Positions 1-6,681 of a stretch of DNA of 9,585 nt are shown here, one piece after another. The notes beneath the pieces were generated by a model. The model did no database searches. It saw only the letters and a program-made list of their open reading frames with translations, and was not told the DNA's origin. Source of the DNA: an uncultured Collinsella sp. (GTDB lineage Bacteria > Actinomycetota > Coriobacteriia > Coriobacteriales > Coriobacteriaceae); the NCBI GenBank assembly GCA_902479205.1, contig CABSNX010000067.1, positions 1 through 9,585 on the forward strand, given 5' to 3'. The position numbers and the translations under genes were made by a program. The first letter of the stretch is position 1; the number at the start of each line of letters is the position of its first letter.

Positions 1-15
1 GTGTATAAGAGACAG
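1..15 (+). other. Tn5 mosaic-end adapter remnant (left end)
   Basis: The first 15 bases, GTGTATAAGAGACAG, are the last 15 bases of the 19-bp Tn5 mosaic end used in tagmentation libraries. They are not genomic. Read in frame they encode MYKRQ, which gives the first gene a false GTG start and five false residues. Genomic sequence begins at 16. Confidence 0.96.
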
Positions 16-1401
16 CTCAACACTTCTCGTATGAATCGCTACCTGGGTCTTCGACGCGACGAGCGAGGCCGTTTTCTGCTGCGCGTGGAGCCGGGCGTCG
101 TGCTTTCGGAGTTACGCAAGCAGCTGGGCAAGAAGGCATTGCCGACCGCTGACTGGGATCAGGTATCGCTTGAGGCCTATGAGGAGTTCCAGGCAGCTCC
201 CGAGCAGTTCTTTCCCACCGATCCCACCGAGGCATCTGCCTGCCTGGGCGGCATAGCGGCATGCAATGCCTCCGGTGCCCGCAGTTACGCCTACGGCCCC
301 ATGCGCCCGCACGTTACGGGGCTTCACGTGGCACTGGCGGACGGCGACCTGCTTGAGCTTCATCGAGGTCAGGCGCACGCTGACGCACGCCACTTGTCGC
401 TCGTGACAGCGGAAGGCCGCGCGCTCGAGCTGGATTTTCCTGGCTATACCATGCCCAAGACCAAAAACGCGTCGGGTTATTTCGTTTCGGACGATATGGA
501 CGCCATCGATCTTTTCATCGGTGCGTGCGGCACACTCGGCGTCATTACCGAGCTCGAGATCGCCCTGCAGGCGGCACCTTCGGTCGTATGGGGCGTGAGC
601 TGCTTTTTCGACAGTGAGGACAAGGCGGTGTCCTTTACCGATTCCGTGCGCCCCGTGCTGTCCCATGCCGCCGCTATTGAGTATTTCGATGCCGGCGCCT
701 TGGATATCCTTCGCCGCCAGCGCGAGCAGTCGACCGCGTTTGCCTCGCTGCCGGCGCTCGACGATGAGGCAAAGGTCTGTGTCTATGTGGAGCTCGACTG
801 CGACGACGAGGCGCAGGCGACCGAGGAACTGTACCACTTGGGATGGGTTTTGGAGCTTGCGGGCGGCCGCGATGACGCGACCTGGGTTGCGCGCACCGAG
901 GTCGATCGCGAATGCCAGCGGTTCTTCCGCCATGCCGTCCCCGAGAGTGTCAACATGCTCATCGACGAGCGTCGCCGCACCGACCCCACCATTACCAAGC
1001 TGGGGTCGGATATGTCGGTGCCCAACACGCGCCTGGCCGATGTCGTTGCCTTCTATCGCCGCACGCTGGCCGAAAGCGGGCTTGAGTCTGCCGCCTGGGG
1101 ACATATCGGCAACAACCATCTGCATGTGAATATCCTGCCGCGCGATGCGCAGGACTACCGTCGCGGTGGCGAGCTGTTTGCCCAGTGGGCTGCGGAGGTA
1201 ACGGCTATGGGCGGCGCCGTCTCTGCCGAGCACGGCGTCGGCAAGATCAAAGCGGGCTTTTTGGAGACGATGTACGGACACGAGGCCATGGTCGAATCAG
1301 CTCGACTCAAGCTGCAGCTCGATCCTTCCGGGCAGCTGGGTCGTGGCAACCTGTTTTCGGAGAAGCTCTTGGATGAACTCGTCCAGAAAGGGGGCGCGTG
1401 A
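16..1401 (+). CDS. FAD-linked 2-hydroxyacid dehydrogenase, GlcD/LctD type (5' truncated)
   Basis: This is a partial flavoenzyme, 461 residues visible, with its N terminus lost at the window edge. It has the FAD_binding_4 fold followed by the FAD-oxidase C-terminal domain. Visible motifs are GGIAACNASG (about residues 78-87) and GACGTLGVIT (about 169-178) in the FAD domain, then GHIGNNHLHV (about 362-371) and SAEHGVGK (about 403-410) in the C-terminal substrate domain. The opening 'SRMNRYL' usually lies some 80-100 residues into this family, so the FAD-binding N-terminal segment is missing and the full protein would be about 540-560 residues. That is longer than typical LctD. Enzymes of this family oxidise D-lactate, glycolate or related 2-hydroxyacids to the 2-oxoacid. 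The stop overlaps a candidate GTG start of etfB, and the two Etf genes that follow suggest it passes electrons to EtfAB. D-lactate is the likeliest substrate by context, but the sequence does not settle it. Confidence 0.85.
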   Translation, partial: LNTSRMNRYLGLRRDERGRFLLRVEPGVVLSELRKQLGKKALPTADWDQVSLEAYEEFQAAPEQFFPTDPTEASACLGGIAACNASGARSYAYGPMRPHVTGLHVALADGDLLELHRGQAHADARHLSLVTAEGRALELDFPGYTMPKTKNASGYFVSDDMDAIDLFIGACGTLGVITELEIALQAAPSVVWGVSCFFDSEDKAVSFTDSVRPVLSHAAAIEYFDAGALDILRRQREQSTAFASLPALDDEAKVCVYVELDCDDEAQATEELYHLGWVLELAGGRDDATWVARTEVDRECQRFFRHAVPESVNMLIDERRRTDPTITKLGSDMSVPNTRLADVVAFYRRTLAESGLESAAWGHIGNNHLHVNILPRDAQDYRRGGELFAQWAAEVTAMGGAVSAEHGVGKIKAGFLETMYGHEAMVESARLKLQLDPSGQLGRGNLFSEKLLDELVQKGGA

Positions 1402-1403
1402 AG

Positions 1404-2219
1404 ATGAGCGATTTCCATATGGTGGTGTGCGTCAAGGCAGTGCCGGGAAGCACCGAGGTCAAGATGGACCCCAAAACCAATACCATCGTGCGTGATGGCA
1501 AGCAGGCGGTCATTAATCCCTTCGATGCAAGTGCCCTCGAATGCGCTCTGGCGCTCAAGGACGACTTTATCGGCTTTGGCATGGATGTACGCGTGACGGT
1601 GGTGTCGATGGGCATCCCTGCAACCGAACCGCTGCTGCGCGACTGCATTGCCCGCGGCGCCGACGATGCATTGCTGCTCACCGACCGTGCTTTTGCGGGC
1701 GCGGACACGTTGGCGACCACCTATGCTCTCAAATGCGGCATCGAGGCGCTCGACGAGGACTTCGATCTGCTCATCTGCGGCAAGATGGCGGTGGATGGCG
1801 ATACTGCCCAGATTGGCCCCGAGCTGGCCGGCGCCTTCGAGATTCCCTGCGTGACCGATGTGAGCTGCGTGCAGAGTGCGGGCTTTACGACGTGCGGCTC
1901 GCTGGCGCTTGTCCATGGCTGTGACGCCGGCGAGGAGACGGTCTATCTGGAGATGCCGTGCGCGATGACGACCGCCAAGGAGATCGGCCAGCTGCGCATG
2001 CCGAGCATCGCCGGCATTCGCGCGGCCGAAGATGCGGATGTGCGGGTGGTCTGTGCTGCCGATGTACATGCCGACCCTTCGCGTTGCGGCCTTACCGGAT
2101 CGCCGACGCAGGTCGTGCGCTCGTTTGTGCCCGACCGTAACCAAACGTGCGAGGCCATCAAGGGCACGCCGGTCGAACAGGCGGCAAGGCTTGCCAAGAT
2201 TATCGAGGGGATGGCATAG
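1404..2219 (+). CDS. etfB: Electron transfer flavoprotein beta subunit
   Basis: A complete 271-residue EtfB, close to the usual 250-270. It forms a cytoplasmic heterodimer with EtfA and carries electrons from the flavin dehydrogenase encoded just upstream. Recognisable features are the N-terminal 'VVCVKAVPGS', 'VINPFDASALECAL' near residue 40, and the nucleotide-binding loop DGDTAQIGP at 131-139. This last motif lies at the site that binds AMP in ordinary ETFs and a second FAD in bifurcating ones. I chose the ATG at 1404 because AAAGGGGG at 1387-1394 lies 9 nt upstream. The in-frame GTG at 1398 would overlap the dehydrogenase stop as GTGA but is only 3 nt from that ribosome site. The etfA start follows the stop directly. 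Family assignment is firm; the bifurcating type is inferred. Confidence 0.93.
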   Translation: MSDFHMVVCVKAVPGSTEVKMDPKTNTIVRDGKQAVINPFDASALECALALKDDFIGFGMDVRVTVVSMGIPATEPLLRDCIARGADDALLLTDRAFAGADTLATTYALKCGIEALDEDFDLLICGKMAVDGDTAQIGPELAGAFEIPCVTDVSCVQSAGFTTCGSLALVHGCDAGEETVYLEMPCAMTTAKEIGQLRMPSIAGIRAAEDADVRVVCAADVHADPSRCGLTGSPTQVVRSFVPDRNQTCEAIKGTPVEQAARLAKIIEGMA

Positions 2220-3425
2220 ATGAGCGGACTGATAATCGATAGCGAGGCATGCGTTGGCTGTGGCCGCTGCGTTCGCGCCTGTGCCTCGGGTGGCATTGTG
2301 GTGGAGGGCGAGCGCCCCAACCGCTGCGCCCATGTGACCGACGGCTGCATCTTGTGCGGCGGGTGCGTCGACGCTTGCCCCGTCAACGCCATTTCGATCG
2401 AGCGCGACGAGGTCGCCGGCGCGGTTGACCTCGATGCGTATCGAGACATTTGGGTATTCGTTCAGACCGACGAGCACGATGTTGTGGCCCCGGTGGCCTA
2501 CGAGCTCATGGGCAAGGGACGCGAGCTTGCCGATGCCTGCGGTTGCCGTCTGGTGGCATTGGCCGGCATGGGCCCCGAGAGCTCGCTTGAGGACCTGCAA
2601 CATCTGGTCTGCGCCGGTGCCGACGAGGTCGTGGTCTGCCGCGACGAGCGACTGCGCCAAAACGATGCGGAGGTCTATGCTCGCTTGATTTGCGATTTGG
2701 TGGCAGAGCGCAGGCCCGAAGCCATTCTGTACGGCGCGACCGCCTTTGGCCGTGAGCTGGCGCCCGGTGTGGCCGTACGCTTGCAGACGGGCCTTACGGC
2801 CGACTGCACGGTGCTTTCGATGGATACGGAGACGGGTCTGCTGCAGCAGACCCGCCCGGCGTTTGGCGGCAACTTGATGGCCACCATTATCTGCCCCAAT
2901 CATCGTCCCCAGATGGCAACGGTGCGTCCCGGCATCTTTGGGGCGCCCGAGTTCGACTACAGCCGCTCTGGCACGATTACCCAGGTATCGCTTGCGGATG
3001 ATGTTAAAGCCCGCGTCGAGATCTCGATTCCCGCCGAGGAGTGGGGGCAGCAGGCATCAATTGCCGATGCCGAGCGTCTGGTCGTGGTGGGTCGCGGCAT
3101 TGGCTCCAAGAAGAATCTGCCTCTGATGCGAAAACTCGCCGATGCGCTGGGCGCCGAGCTTGGTTGCACGCGTCCTATCGTGGAGGCGGGTTGGCTGGAG
3201 TACCGCCACCAGATCGGCCAGACCGGCGTGTCGGTTTCGCCTAAGCTCCTCGTGAGCATTGGTGTCTCGGGTGCCATCCAGCATCTTGCCGGCATCGGTG
3301 GGGCTGAGTGCATTATCGCCATCAATGAGGACCCGGATGCTCCCATCTTTGGCGCCGCCCAGTACAAGGTCGTCGGCGACGCCGTCGAGGTCGTTGAGGA
3401 GCTGCTGGCCCAGCTTGAGTGCTAG
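2220..3425 (+). CDS. etfA: Electron transfer flavoprotein alpha subunit with N-terminal two-[4Fe-4S] ferredoxin domain
   Basis: A 401-residue EtfA, longer than the canonical 310-330 because of an N-terminal ferredoxin module of about 65 residues. Cys 11, 14, 17 and 21 form a first CxxCxxCxxxC motif and Cys 43, 46, 49 and 53 (followed by Pro) a second. An extra Cys36 lies between them. The Etf alpha body follows, with RPQMATVRPG at 229-238 and the FAD-domain motif SGAIQHLAG at 350-358, then 'INEDPDAPIFGAAQYKVVGD'. The gene starts on the base after the etfB stop, with GAGGGG at 2205-2210 as ribosome site, so the pair is translationally coupled. Ferredoxin-fused EtfA is known from anaerobic lactate and acyl-CoA dehydrogenase complexes, where the clusters connect the flavins to ferredoxin. 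Such a role here is inferred from domain content and operon. The stop overlaps the convergent HD gene. Confidence 0.94.
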   Translation: MSGLIIDSEACVGCGRCVRACASGGIVVEGERPNRCAHVTDGCILCGGCVDACPVNAISIERDEVAGAVDLDAYRDIWVFVQTDEHDVVAPVAYELMGKGRELADACGCRLVALAGMGPESSLEDLQHLVCAGADEVVVCRDERLRQNDAEVYARLICDLVAERRPEAILYGATAFGRELAPGVAVRLQTGLTADCTVLSMDTETGLLQQTRPAFGGNLMATIICPNHRPQMATVRPGIFGAPEFDYSRSGTITQVSLADDVKARVEISIPAEEWGQQASIADAERLVVVGRGIGSKKNLPLMRKLADALGAELGCTRPIVEAGWLEYRHQIGQTGVSVSPKLLVSIGVSGAIQHLAGIGGAECIIAINEDPDAPIFGAAQYKVVGDAVEVVEELLAQLEC

Positions 3426-4234
3426 GCACTTGCCAGCCAGCTGCGCAGCTCGTCCTTTAGGCGCTCCCAGGTCTCTTGCGTGGCGGGATCGGTAAAGGGG
3501 CGCGTGATACCAAAGGGCGCGTCGAGCAGACGGTAGATATCACCCTGCTCGCGCGCCAGCGCGCGGCTTGCCGGATAGACGAGCTCAAACATAAAGCAGA
3601 TAAGCCCCACCAAGTAGTCCGCGGGCTCATCGCGCTCATTGCGCGTGACGCAGCGGTGCTCGTCAAAGGCAGCCAGCGTCGGTGCCGAGAAGTGGCTGGC
3701 AAGAAACACGTCCTCATCCACTTTGAGGATGGTGTCGACGGTGCTGTCGGCGATGGTGCGCATAATGTCGACCTTGTCGCCATCGCGCACAATATCGCAG
3801 AAGCGCCGCGTGCGCTCGTCGAGCTGCGCGGGTAGACGGAAATCGCTGTGATAGGCAATGCTTGCGCGAATCAACTCGTCTTCTACCGGATCGTCGATAA
3901 AGTCGCGGATACTTGTTGTCGCGGGCGCATCTGTAGGTGTTTCGCCAAAGAGAACCTCGACGCCCAACGCCGCATGGCTCATGCTCTCGGCATCCTTAAA
4001 CGTGTCCCAGCGTCGCAGCTGCTCAAAGCGACCCATATCGTGCAGCAGGCCGCAAAGCCACGCTAGGTCGATGTCCTGAGGTGACCAGCCCTGTTCGCGT
4101 GCCACGGCATCGCATGCCTCGGCAACGTGGTACGTATGCTCGATTTTGAGCGCGATACGCGGATTGGCGGCATCGTAGGCATCGGTGTAGGTCTTGAAGG
4201 CCGCGGCAGCCCGCGTTCGATCGATAGCTGTCAT
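3422..4234 (-). CDS. HD-domain phosphohydrolase
   Basis: A 270-residue soluble protein with a metal-dependent HD hydrolase fold. The pattern is complete: His33 (in KIEHTYHV), the His65-Asp66 dyad (LLHDMGRFEQ), His87, His129 (IAYHSDF) and Asp153 (RDGDKVD). This fits one-domain HD proteins that hydrolyse nucleotides or other phosphate esters. The substrate cannot be read from the sequence. There is no RelA synthetase domain and no HD-GYP motif, so (p)ppGpp or cyclic-di-GMP hydrolysis is not indicated. The ATG start is supported by AGGAA on the minus strand (4241-4245), 6 nt upstream. The gene stands alone, divergent from azlC and convergent with etfA, so it is probably transcribed by itself from the 4235-4371 gap. 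Confidence 0.85.
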   Translation of the reverse strand: MTAIDRTRAAAAFKTYTDAYDAANPRIALKIEHTYHVAEACDAVAREQGWSPQDIDLAWLCGLLHDMGRFEQLRRWDTFKDAESMSHAALGVEVLFGETPTDAPATTSIRDFIDDPVEDELIRASIAYHSDFRLPAQLDERTRRFCDIVRDGDKVDIMRTIADSTVDTILKVDEDVFLASHFSAPTLAAFDEHRCVTRNERDEPADYLVGLICFMFELVYPASRALAREQGDIYRLLDAPFGITRPFTDPATQETWERLKDELRSWLASA

Positions 4235-4252
4235 AATGACTTCCTAAAAGGT

Positions 4253-4272
4253 TGTGTCTTTCTGTGTCTTTC
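4253..4272. repeat. Perfect tandem 10-bp direct repeat in the HD/azlC divergent region
   Basis: TGTGTCTTTC occurs twice back to back (4253-4262 and 4263-4272). It sits 19 bp upstream of the HD gene start, inside the 137-bp region that must hold promoters for both the HD gene and azlC. A 10-bp period would put both copies on the same helix face, as in paired regulator sites, but with two copies only this is suggestive. Confidence 0.5.
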
Positions 4273-4304
4273 GATCCGGTGGCAATTGTAGGTGAACTCG
4301 GTTG

Positions 4305-4318
4305 CCATCGGGCGATGG
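4305..4318. promoter_or_regulatory. Dyad upstream of azlC (possible operator)
   Basis: CCATCG and CGATGG form a 6-bp inverted repeat around a GG centre, some 54 bp before the azlC start. The spacer is too short for a good RNA hairpin, so a DNA-binding site is more plausible. The central 10 bp, ATCGGGCGAT, recur in the dyad at 6682-6699 upstream of the diguanylate cyclase gene. TTGCCA (4302-4307) overlapping it resembles a -35 box, but I see no convincing -10 at the right distance. Confidence 0.3.
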
Positions 4319-4371
4319 TTCTGCCGCGTCGTTGAATGCGGCTCGGAAATCTTGTCGGGACGAGGAACGCT

Positions 4372-5064
4372 ATGGTGCTCAAAATCGTTAAAACCGTCTG
4401 GCCGGTGATGCTTACCTATGTTGCGATAGCCGCGCCGTGCGGAATGATTATGGCGCAGACGGGAATGGAACCCTGGATGGTTTTTGCCCTGAGCAGCACG
4501 TTCGTGACGGGCAGCGGGCAGTTTATGATCTGTAATCTGTGGCTAGCAGGCGTGCCTGCGGCGTCGATCGTCGCGAGCGTCGCCGCAATCTCCTCGCGCT
4601 TTGCGCTTTACTCGGCATCGATCGCACCGCATTTGAGGGGTGCTTCGAAGCGTCAGACGCTGGCTGTTGCCGCGACACTTACCGAGGAGGCATACGGCAT
4701 TTCGCTTGCCAAGTTGGTTAAAGGGGAGGATTGGGGTCCGCTCGAGTCCTTTGTGCTCAACGTGATCCTCATCGCAACATGGGGCGTTTCGTGTACGACG
4801 GGCGCCATCGTCGGCGCCGTTGTCGATGTTCCCACCGCTATTGCGGGTTTTGTCTGCACATCGCTCTTTATCTGCCTACTCTTTTCGCAGCGACTGTCGC
4901 GCGGCAATGTCGTAGCTGCCGGTTTGGCTGCGGTGTCCGTCGCCATATGCAAGTTCTTGGGGTGGACGAATATCGCCGTGCCGGCAAGTGTGCTCGTCGG
5001 CGTTGTCACGGCACTCGCGTGCGATGTCCTCGCCGAGGGAAGGGGCGCTCGCGATGCCCGTTAA
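4372..5064 (+). CDS. azlC: AzlC-family branched-chain amino-acid exporter, large subunit
   Basis: A 230-residue membrane protein of the AzlC family, the large subunit of a two-component exporter of branched-chain amino acids (and, in Bacillus, the analogue azaleucine). Family marks are 'GSGQFMICNLWLAG' in the second helix region, 'SSRFALYSASIAPHL' and 'TEEAYGIS'. Several hydrophobic helices follow to the C terminus. The start is taken at the ATG at 4372, which has GAGG at 4362-4365 in front of it. An in-frame ATG at 4336 would add 12 residues (MRLGNLVGTRNA) but lacks a ribosome site. It overlaps azlD by 11 bp, the usual arrangement for this pair. Exact substrate is inferred from the family; some AzlCD pairs export other amino acids. 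Confidence 0.88.
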   Translation: MVLKIVKTVWPVMLTYVAIAAPCGMIMAQTGMEPWMVFALSSTFVTGSGQFMICNLWLAGVPAASIVASVAAISSRFALYSASIAPHLRGASKRQTLAVAATLTEEAYGISLAKLVKGEDWGPLESFVLNVILIATWGVSCTTGAIVGAVVDVPTAIAGFVCTSLFICLLFSQRLSRGNVVAAGLAAVSVAICKFLGWTNIAVPASVLVGVVTALACDVLAEGRGARDAR

Positions 5065-5377
5065 TGAGTTTTTGGTCCTATGGCTGTCGTCATGGGCGGC
5101 CATCGCGTTTTTCCGCATTGCCCCGGCGTTTGCCTTGCGCGGGAGAACGCTGTCGCCCCGCGTTACCGAGGCCTTGGGTTATATTCCGCCTGCCGCCTTT
5201 GCGGCGCTGGTCGCCAACGATTTGATAAGCCCTGGCGCTTTCGACGCCGGCTTGTGGCAGGGCTTGATTCCCTGGATTGCGGCCGCCGGCGTCGTGGCGG
5301 TGGCAATCAAGACAAAGTCGATGCTGTGGTGCTGCGTCTCGGGCATCGTGTTCTATATCGTTTTGAGCTTCATATAA
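5054..5377 (+). CDS. azlD: AzlD-family branched-chain amino-acid exporter, small subunit
   Basis: A 107-residue protein with about four hydrophobic segments, the typical size of AzlD. Family features are 'RIAPAFALRGRTLSPRVTEALGYIPPAAFAALVANDL' in two parts around residues 21-58 and a hydrophobic C-terminal helix pair with 'IKTKSMLWCCVSGI'. It would sit in the membrane with AzlC as the small subunit of the same exporter. The ATG at 5054 lies inside the last codons of azlC in another frame, after the purine-rich AGGGAAGGGG at 5036-5045, so its translation is probably coupled to azlC. Confidence 0.87.
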   Translation: MPVNEFLVLWLSSWAAIAFFRIAPAFALRGRTLSPRVTEALGYIPPAAFAALVANDLISPGAFDAGLWQGLIPWIAAAGVVAVAIKTKSMLWCCVSGIVFYIVLSFI

Positions 5378-5380
5378 GAG

Positions 5381-5401
5381 CGGGGCACGTTTAGCGTCCC
5401 G
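5381..5401 (+). terminator. Weak hairpin after azlD
   Basis: CGGGGC (5381-5386) can pair with GTCCCG (5396-5401 region, one G-U pair) around a short loop, starting 3 bp after the azlD stop. No T-run follows, so it is at best a weak or Rho-assisted terminator. The rest of the 142-bp gap before the KdgT gene holds only the promoter-like site listed separately. Confidence 0.3.
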
Positions 5402-5443
5402 GCACAACGAATCGAATTTCTCACCGAGCCGGTCTGCTTCTTC

Positions 5444-5452
5444 TGGTACCAT
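5444..5452 (+). promoter_or_regulatory. Possible extended -10 element for the KdgT gene
   Basis: TGGTACCAT fits an extended -10 (TGn followed by TACCAT, four of six bases of TATAAT) about 68 bp upstream of the permease start. I find no clear -35 box at 16-18 bp, so the call is weak. Confidence 0.22.
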
Positions 5453-5519
5453 GGTCAAACTTTACTGTAGCAAAGTGTGACGTGGGCTTTTGTTCTGCGT
5501 CGGCGGAAATGGGGGTTTC

Positions 5520-6542
5520 ATGGCACAGGAAGCGACCGCCAACGAGCAAAAGAAATTCAAAGTCCCGCGTATCCCGGGTGACATCATGATCTACCCGATG
5601 ATCGTTGGCCTTTTGCTCAATACCTTCTGCCCGCAGGTCTTTGAGATCGGCGGCTTCTTTACCGCTGCCTGCCGCGGTGGTTCCAACACCATCGTTGCCG
5701 CGATCCTGCTGTTTGTGGGTGCCGGCATCAGCTTTAAGTCCACGCCGGGCGCCATCAAGACCGGCATCGTTGTGCTGATTCCTAAGATTGTTGTTGCGGC
5801 TGCCCTTGGCTTGGGTGTGGCATATTTCTTTAACGACAACTTCCTAGGTCTGAGCTCCGTGTCTATCATCGGCGGCATTACGTTTTGCAACATGGCGCTC
5901 TACACGGGCATCATGGGCGAGTTCGGCGACGAGTCCGAGCAGGGCGCCGTCGGTATCCTGTTCTTTACGGCCGGCCCCGCCGTCACGATGATCATCCTCG
6001 GTGTCTCGGGTCTCGCCAACATCCCCGTCGGCACCATCATCGGATCCATCCTGCCGCTTGTTATCGGCATGGTTCTGGGCAACTTGTTCCCGTTCATCAA
6101 GAACCTGCTGGTTCCCGGCGCCAATCCTGCGATTGCCGTTATCGGTTTTCAGCTCGGTGCGTCCATGAGTCTTTCGAGCTTTATCACCGGCGGCATTTCG
6201 GGCATCCTGCTGGGCCTCATCACGCTCTTTATCGTCGGTCCCATTACCTTTGCCTTCGAGCGCCTGTGCGGCGGCAATGGCAAGGCCGCTGTGGCTTGCT
6301 CCACTATCGCCTGCACGGCTATGACCACGCCGGTCGCCCTCGCCGAGGTCGCTCCGCGCTATGCCGAGCTTGCGCCCACCGCGTATGCGCAGATCGCCAC
6401 CGCCGTCATCATCACGGCAATCATGGCCCCGATTCTGACCGGCTGGGTCGACAAGAAGTTTTGCCAGGGCAAGGAGGATCTGTCGCCTGCCGGTGTCGAG
6501 GCCATCGAGGAGGCCGTCGCGACCGACATCGATGGCGAATAG
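5520..6542 (+). CDS. kdgT: KdgT-family 2-keto-3-deoxygluconate permease
   Basis: A 340-residue polytopic membrane protein that aligns by eye along its length with the KdgT family (E. coli KdgT is about 327 residues). Matching stretches are 'RIPGDIMIYPMIVGLLLNTF' near residues 17-36, 'GPAVTMIILGVSGLA', 'LPLVIGMVLGNL', and the glycine-rich 'GGNGKAAVACSTIACTAMTTP' region before 'ATAVIITAIMAPILT'. The family imports 2-keto-3-deoxygluconate, a pectin and hexuronate breakdown product, by proton symport. The charged C-terminal tail of about 30 residues is an extra beyond E. coli KdgT. The ATG at 5520 is preceded by GGGGG at 5511-5515; a TTG at 5490 in frame is less likely. No KDG kinase, aldolase or KdgR-type regulator is beside it, so the substrate could be a related sugar acid. 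Confidence 0.88.
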   Translation: MAQEATANEQKKFKVPRIPGDIMIYPMIVGLLLNTFCPQVFEIGGFFTAACRGGSNTIVAAILLFVGAGISFKSTPGAIKTGIVVLIPKIVVAAALGLGVAYFFNDNFLGLSSVSIIGGITFCNMALYTGIMGEFGDESEQGAVGILFFTAGPAVTMIILGVSGLANIPVGTIIGSILPLVIGMVLGNLFPFIKNLLVPGANPAIAVIGFQLGASMSLSSFITGGISGILLGLITLFIVGPITFAFERLCGGNGKAAVACSTIACTAMTTPVALAEVAPRYAELAPTAYAQIATAVIITAIMAPILTGWVDKKFCQGKEDLSPAGVEAIEEAVATDIDGE

Positions 6543-6587
6543 CAATCGCTACCAATCAATGATGCCGGAGTGCAATTCGCGCCGTTT

Positions 6588-6631
6588 GAGCGCCCGAACG
6601 AAAGCTGTTTTGCAGTGACGTTCGGGCGCTC
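6588..6631. terminator. Long perfect stem-loop after kdgT
   Basis: GAGCGCCCGAACG (6588-6600) and CGTTCGGGCGCTC (6619-6631) are a perfect 13-bp inverted repeat with an 18-nt loop that contains its own small CTG/CAG pairing. It lies 45 bp after the kdgT stop. Neither strand has a T-run after it, so it may be a 3'-end stabilising or Rho-type structure instead of a classic intrinsic terminator. Confidence 0.5.
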
Positions 6632-6640
6632 TGCTATGAT
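6632..6640 (+). promoter_or_regulatory. Extended -10 promoter element for the diguanylate cyclase gene
   Basis: TGCTATGAT matches an extended -10 (TGn plus TATGAT, five of six bases of TATAAT). Only a poor -35 candidate, TTGCAG at 6610-6615 with a 19-bp spacer, is present, but extended -10 promoters can work without one. Transcription would begin near 6647, inside the next dyad, and leave an 80-nt leader before the GTG at 6730. Confidence 0.35.
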
Positions 6641-6641
6641 T

Positions 6642-6665
6642 CCCCTTACCCCTGAGGGTAAGGGG
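6642..6665 (+). terminator. Perfect 10-bp dyad: terminator of kdgT or operator of the cyclase gene
   Basis: CCCCTTACCC (6642-6651) and GGGTAAGGGG (6656-6665) pair perfectly around a CTGA loop, followed by the T-rich TGTTTGTT. As RNA this resembles an intrinsic terminator with a broken U-tract and would end kdgT transcription. Because it lies directly after the TGCTATGAT element, it could instead be an operator over a start site or a leader hairpin of the cyclase transcript. Confidence 0.5.
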
Positions 6666-6681
6666 TGTTTGTTGCCCAGAC

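Noticed and set aside
112..2903. Long open frames on the minus strand opposite the dehydrogenase and etfBA (up to 582 codons)
   Set aside because: The plus-strand frames carry clear conserved motifs. The minus-strand products show no recognisable domain and are the usual mirror frames of GC-rich coding DNA.
5451..5453. ATG at 5451 as a start for a small upstream gene before kdgT
   Set aside because: The reading frame closes within a few codons (at the TAG of 'ctgtag'), and the site overlaps the possible -10 element.
5844..6545. Minus-strand 233-codon open frame opposite kdgT
   Set aside because: Its product is low-complexity and rich in Asp, Gly and Arg, with no domain, and it lies wholly opposite a well-matched permease gene.
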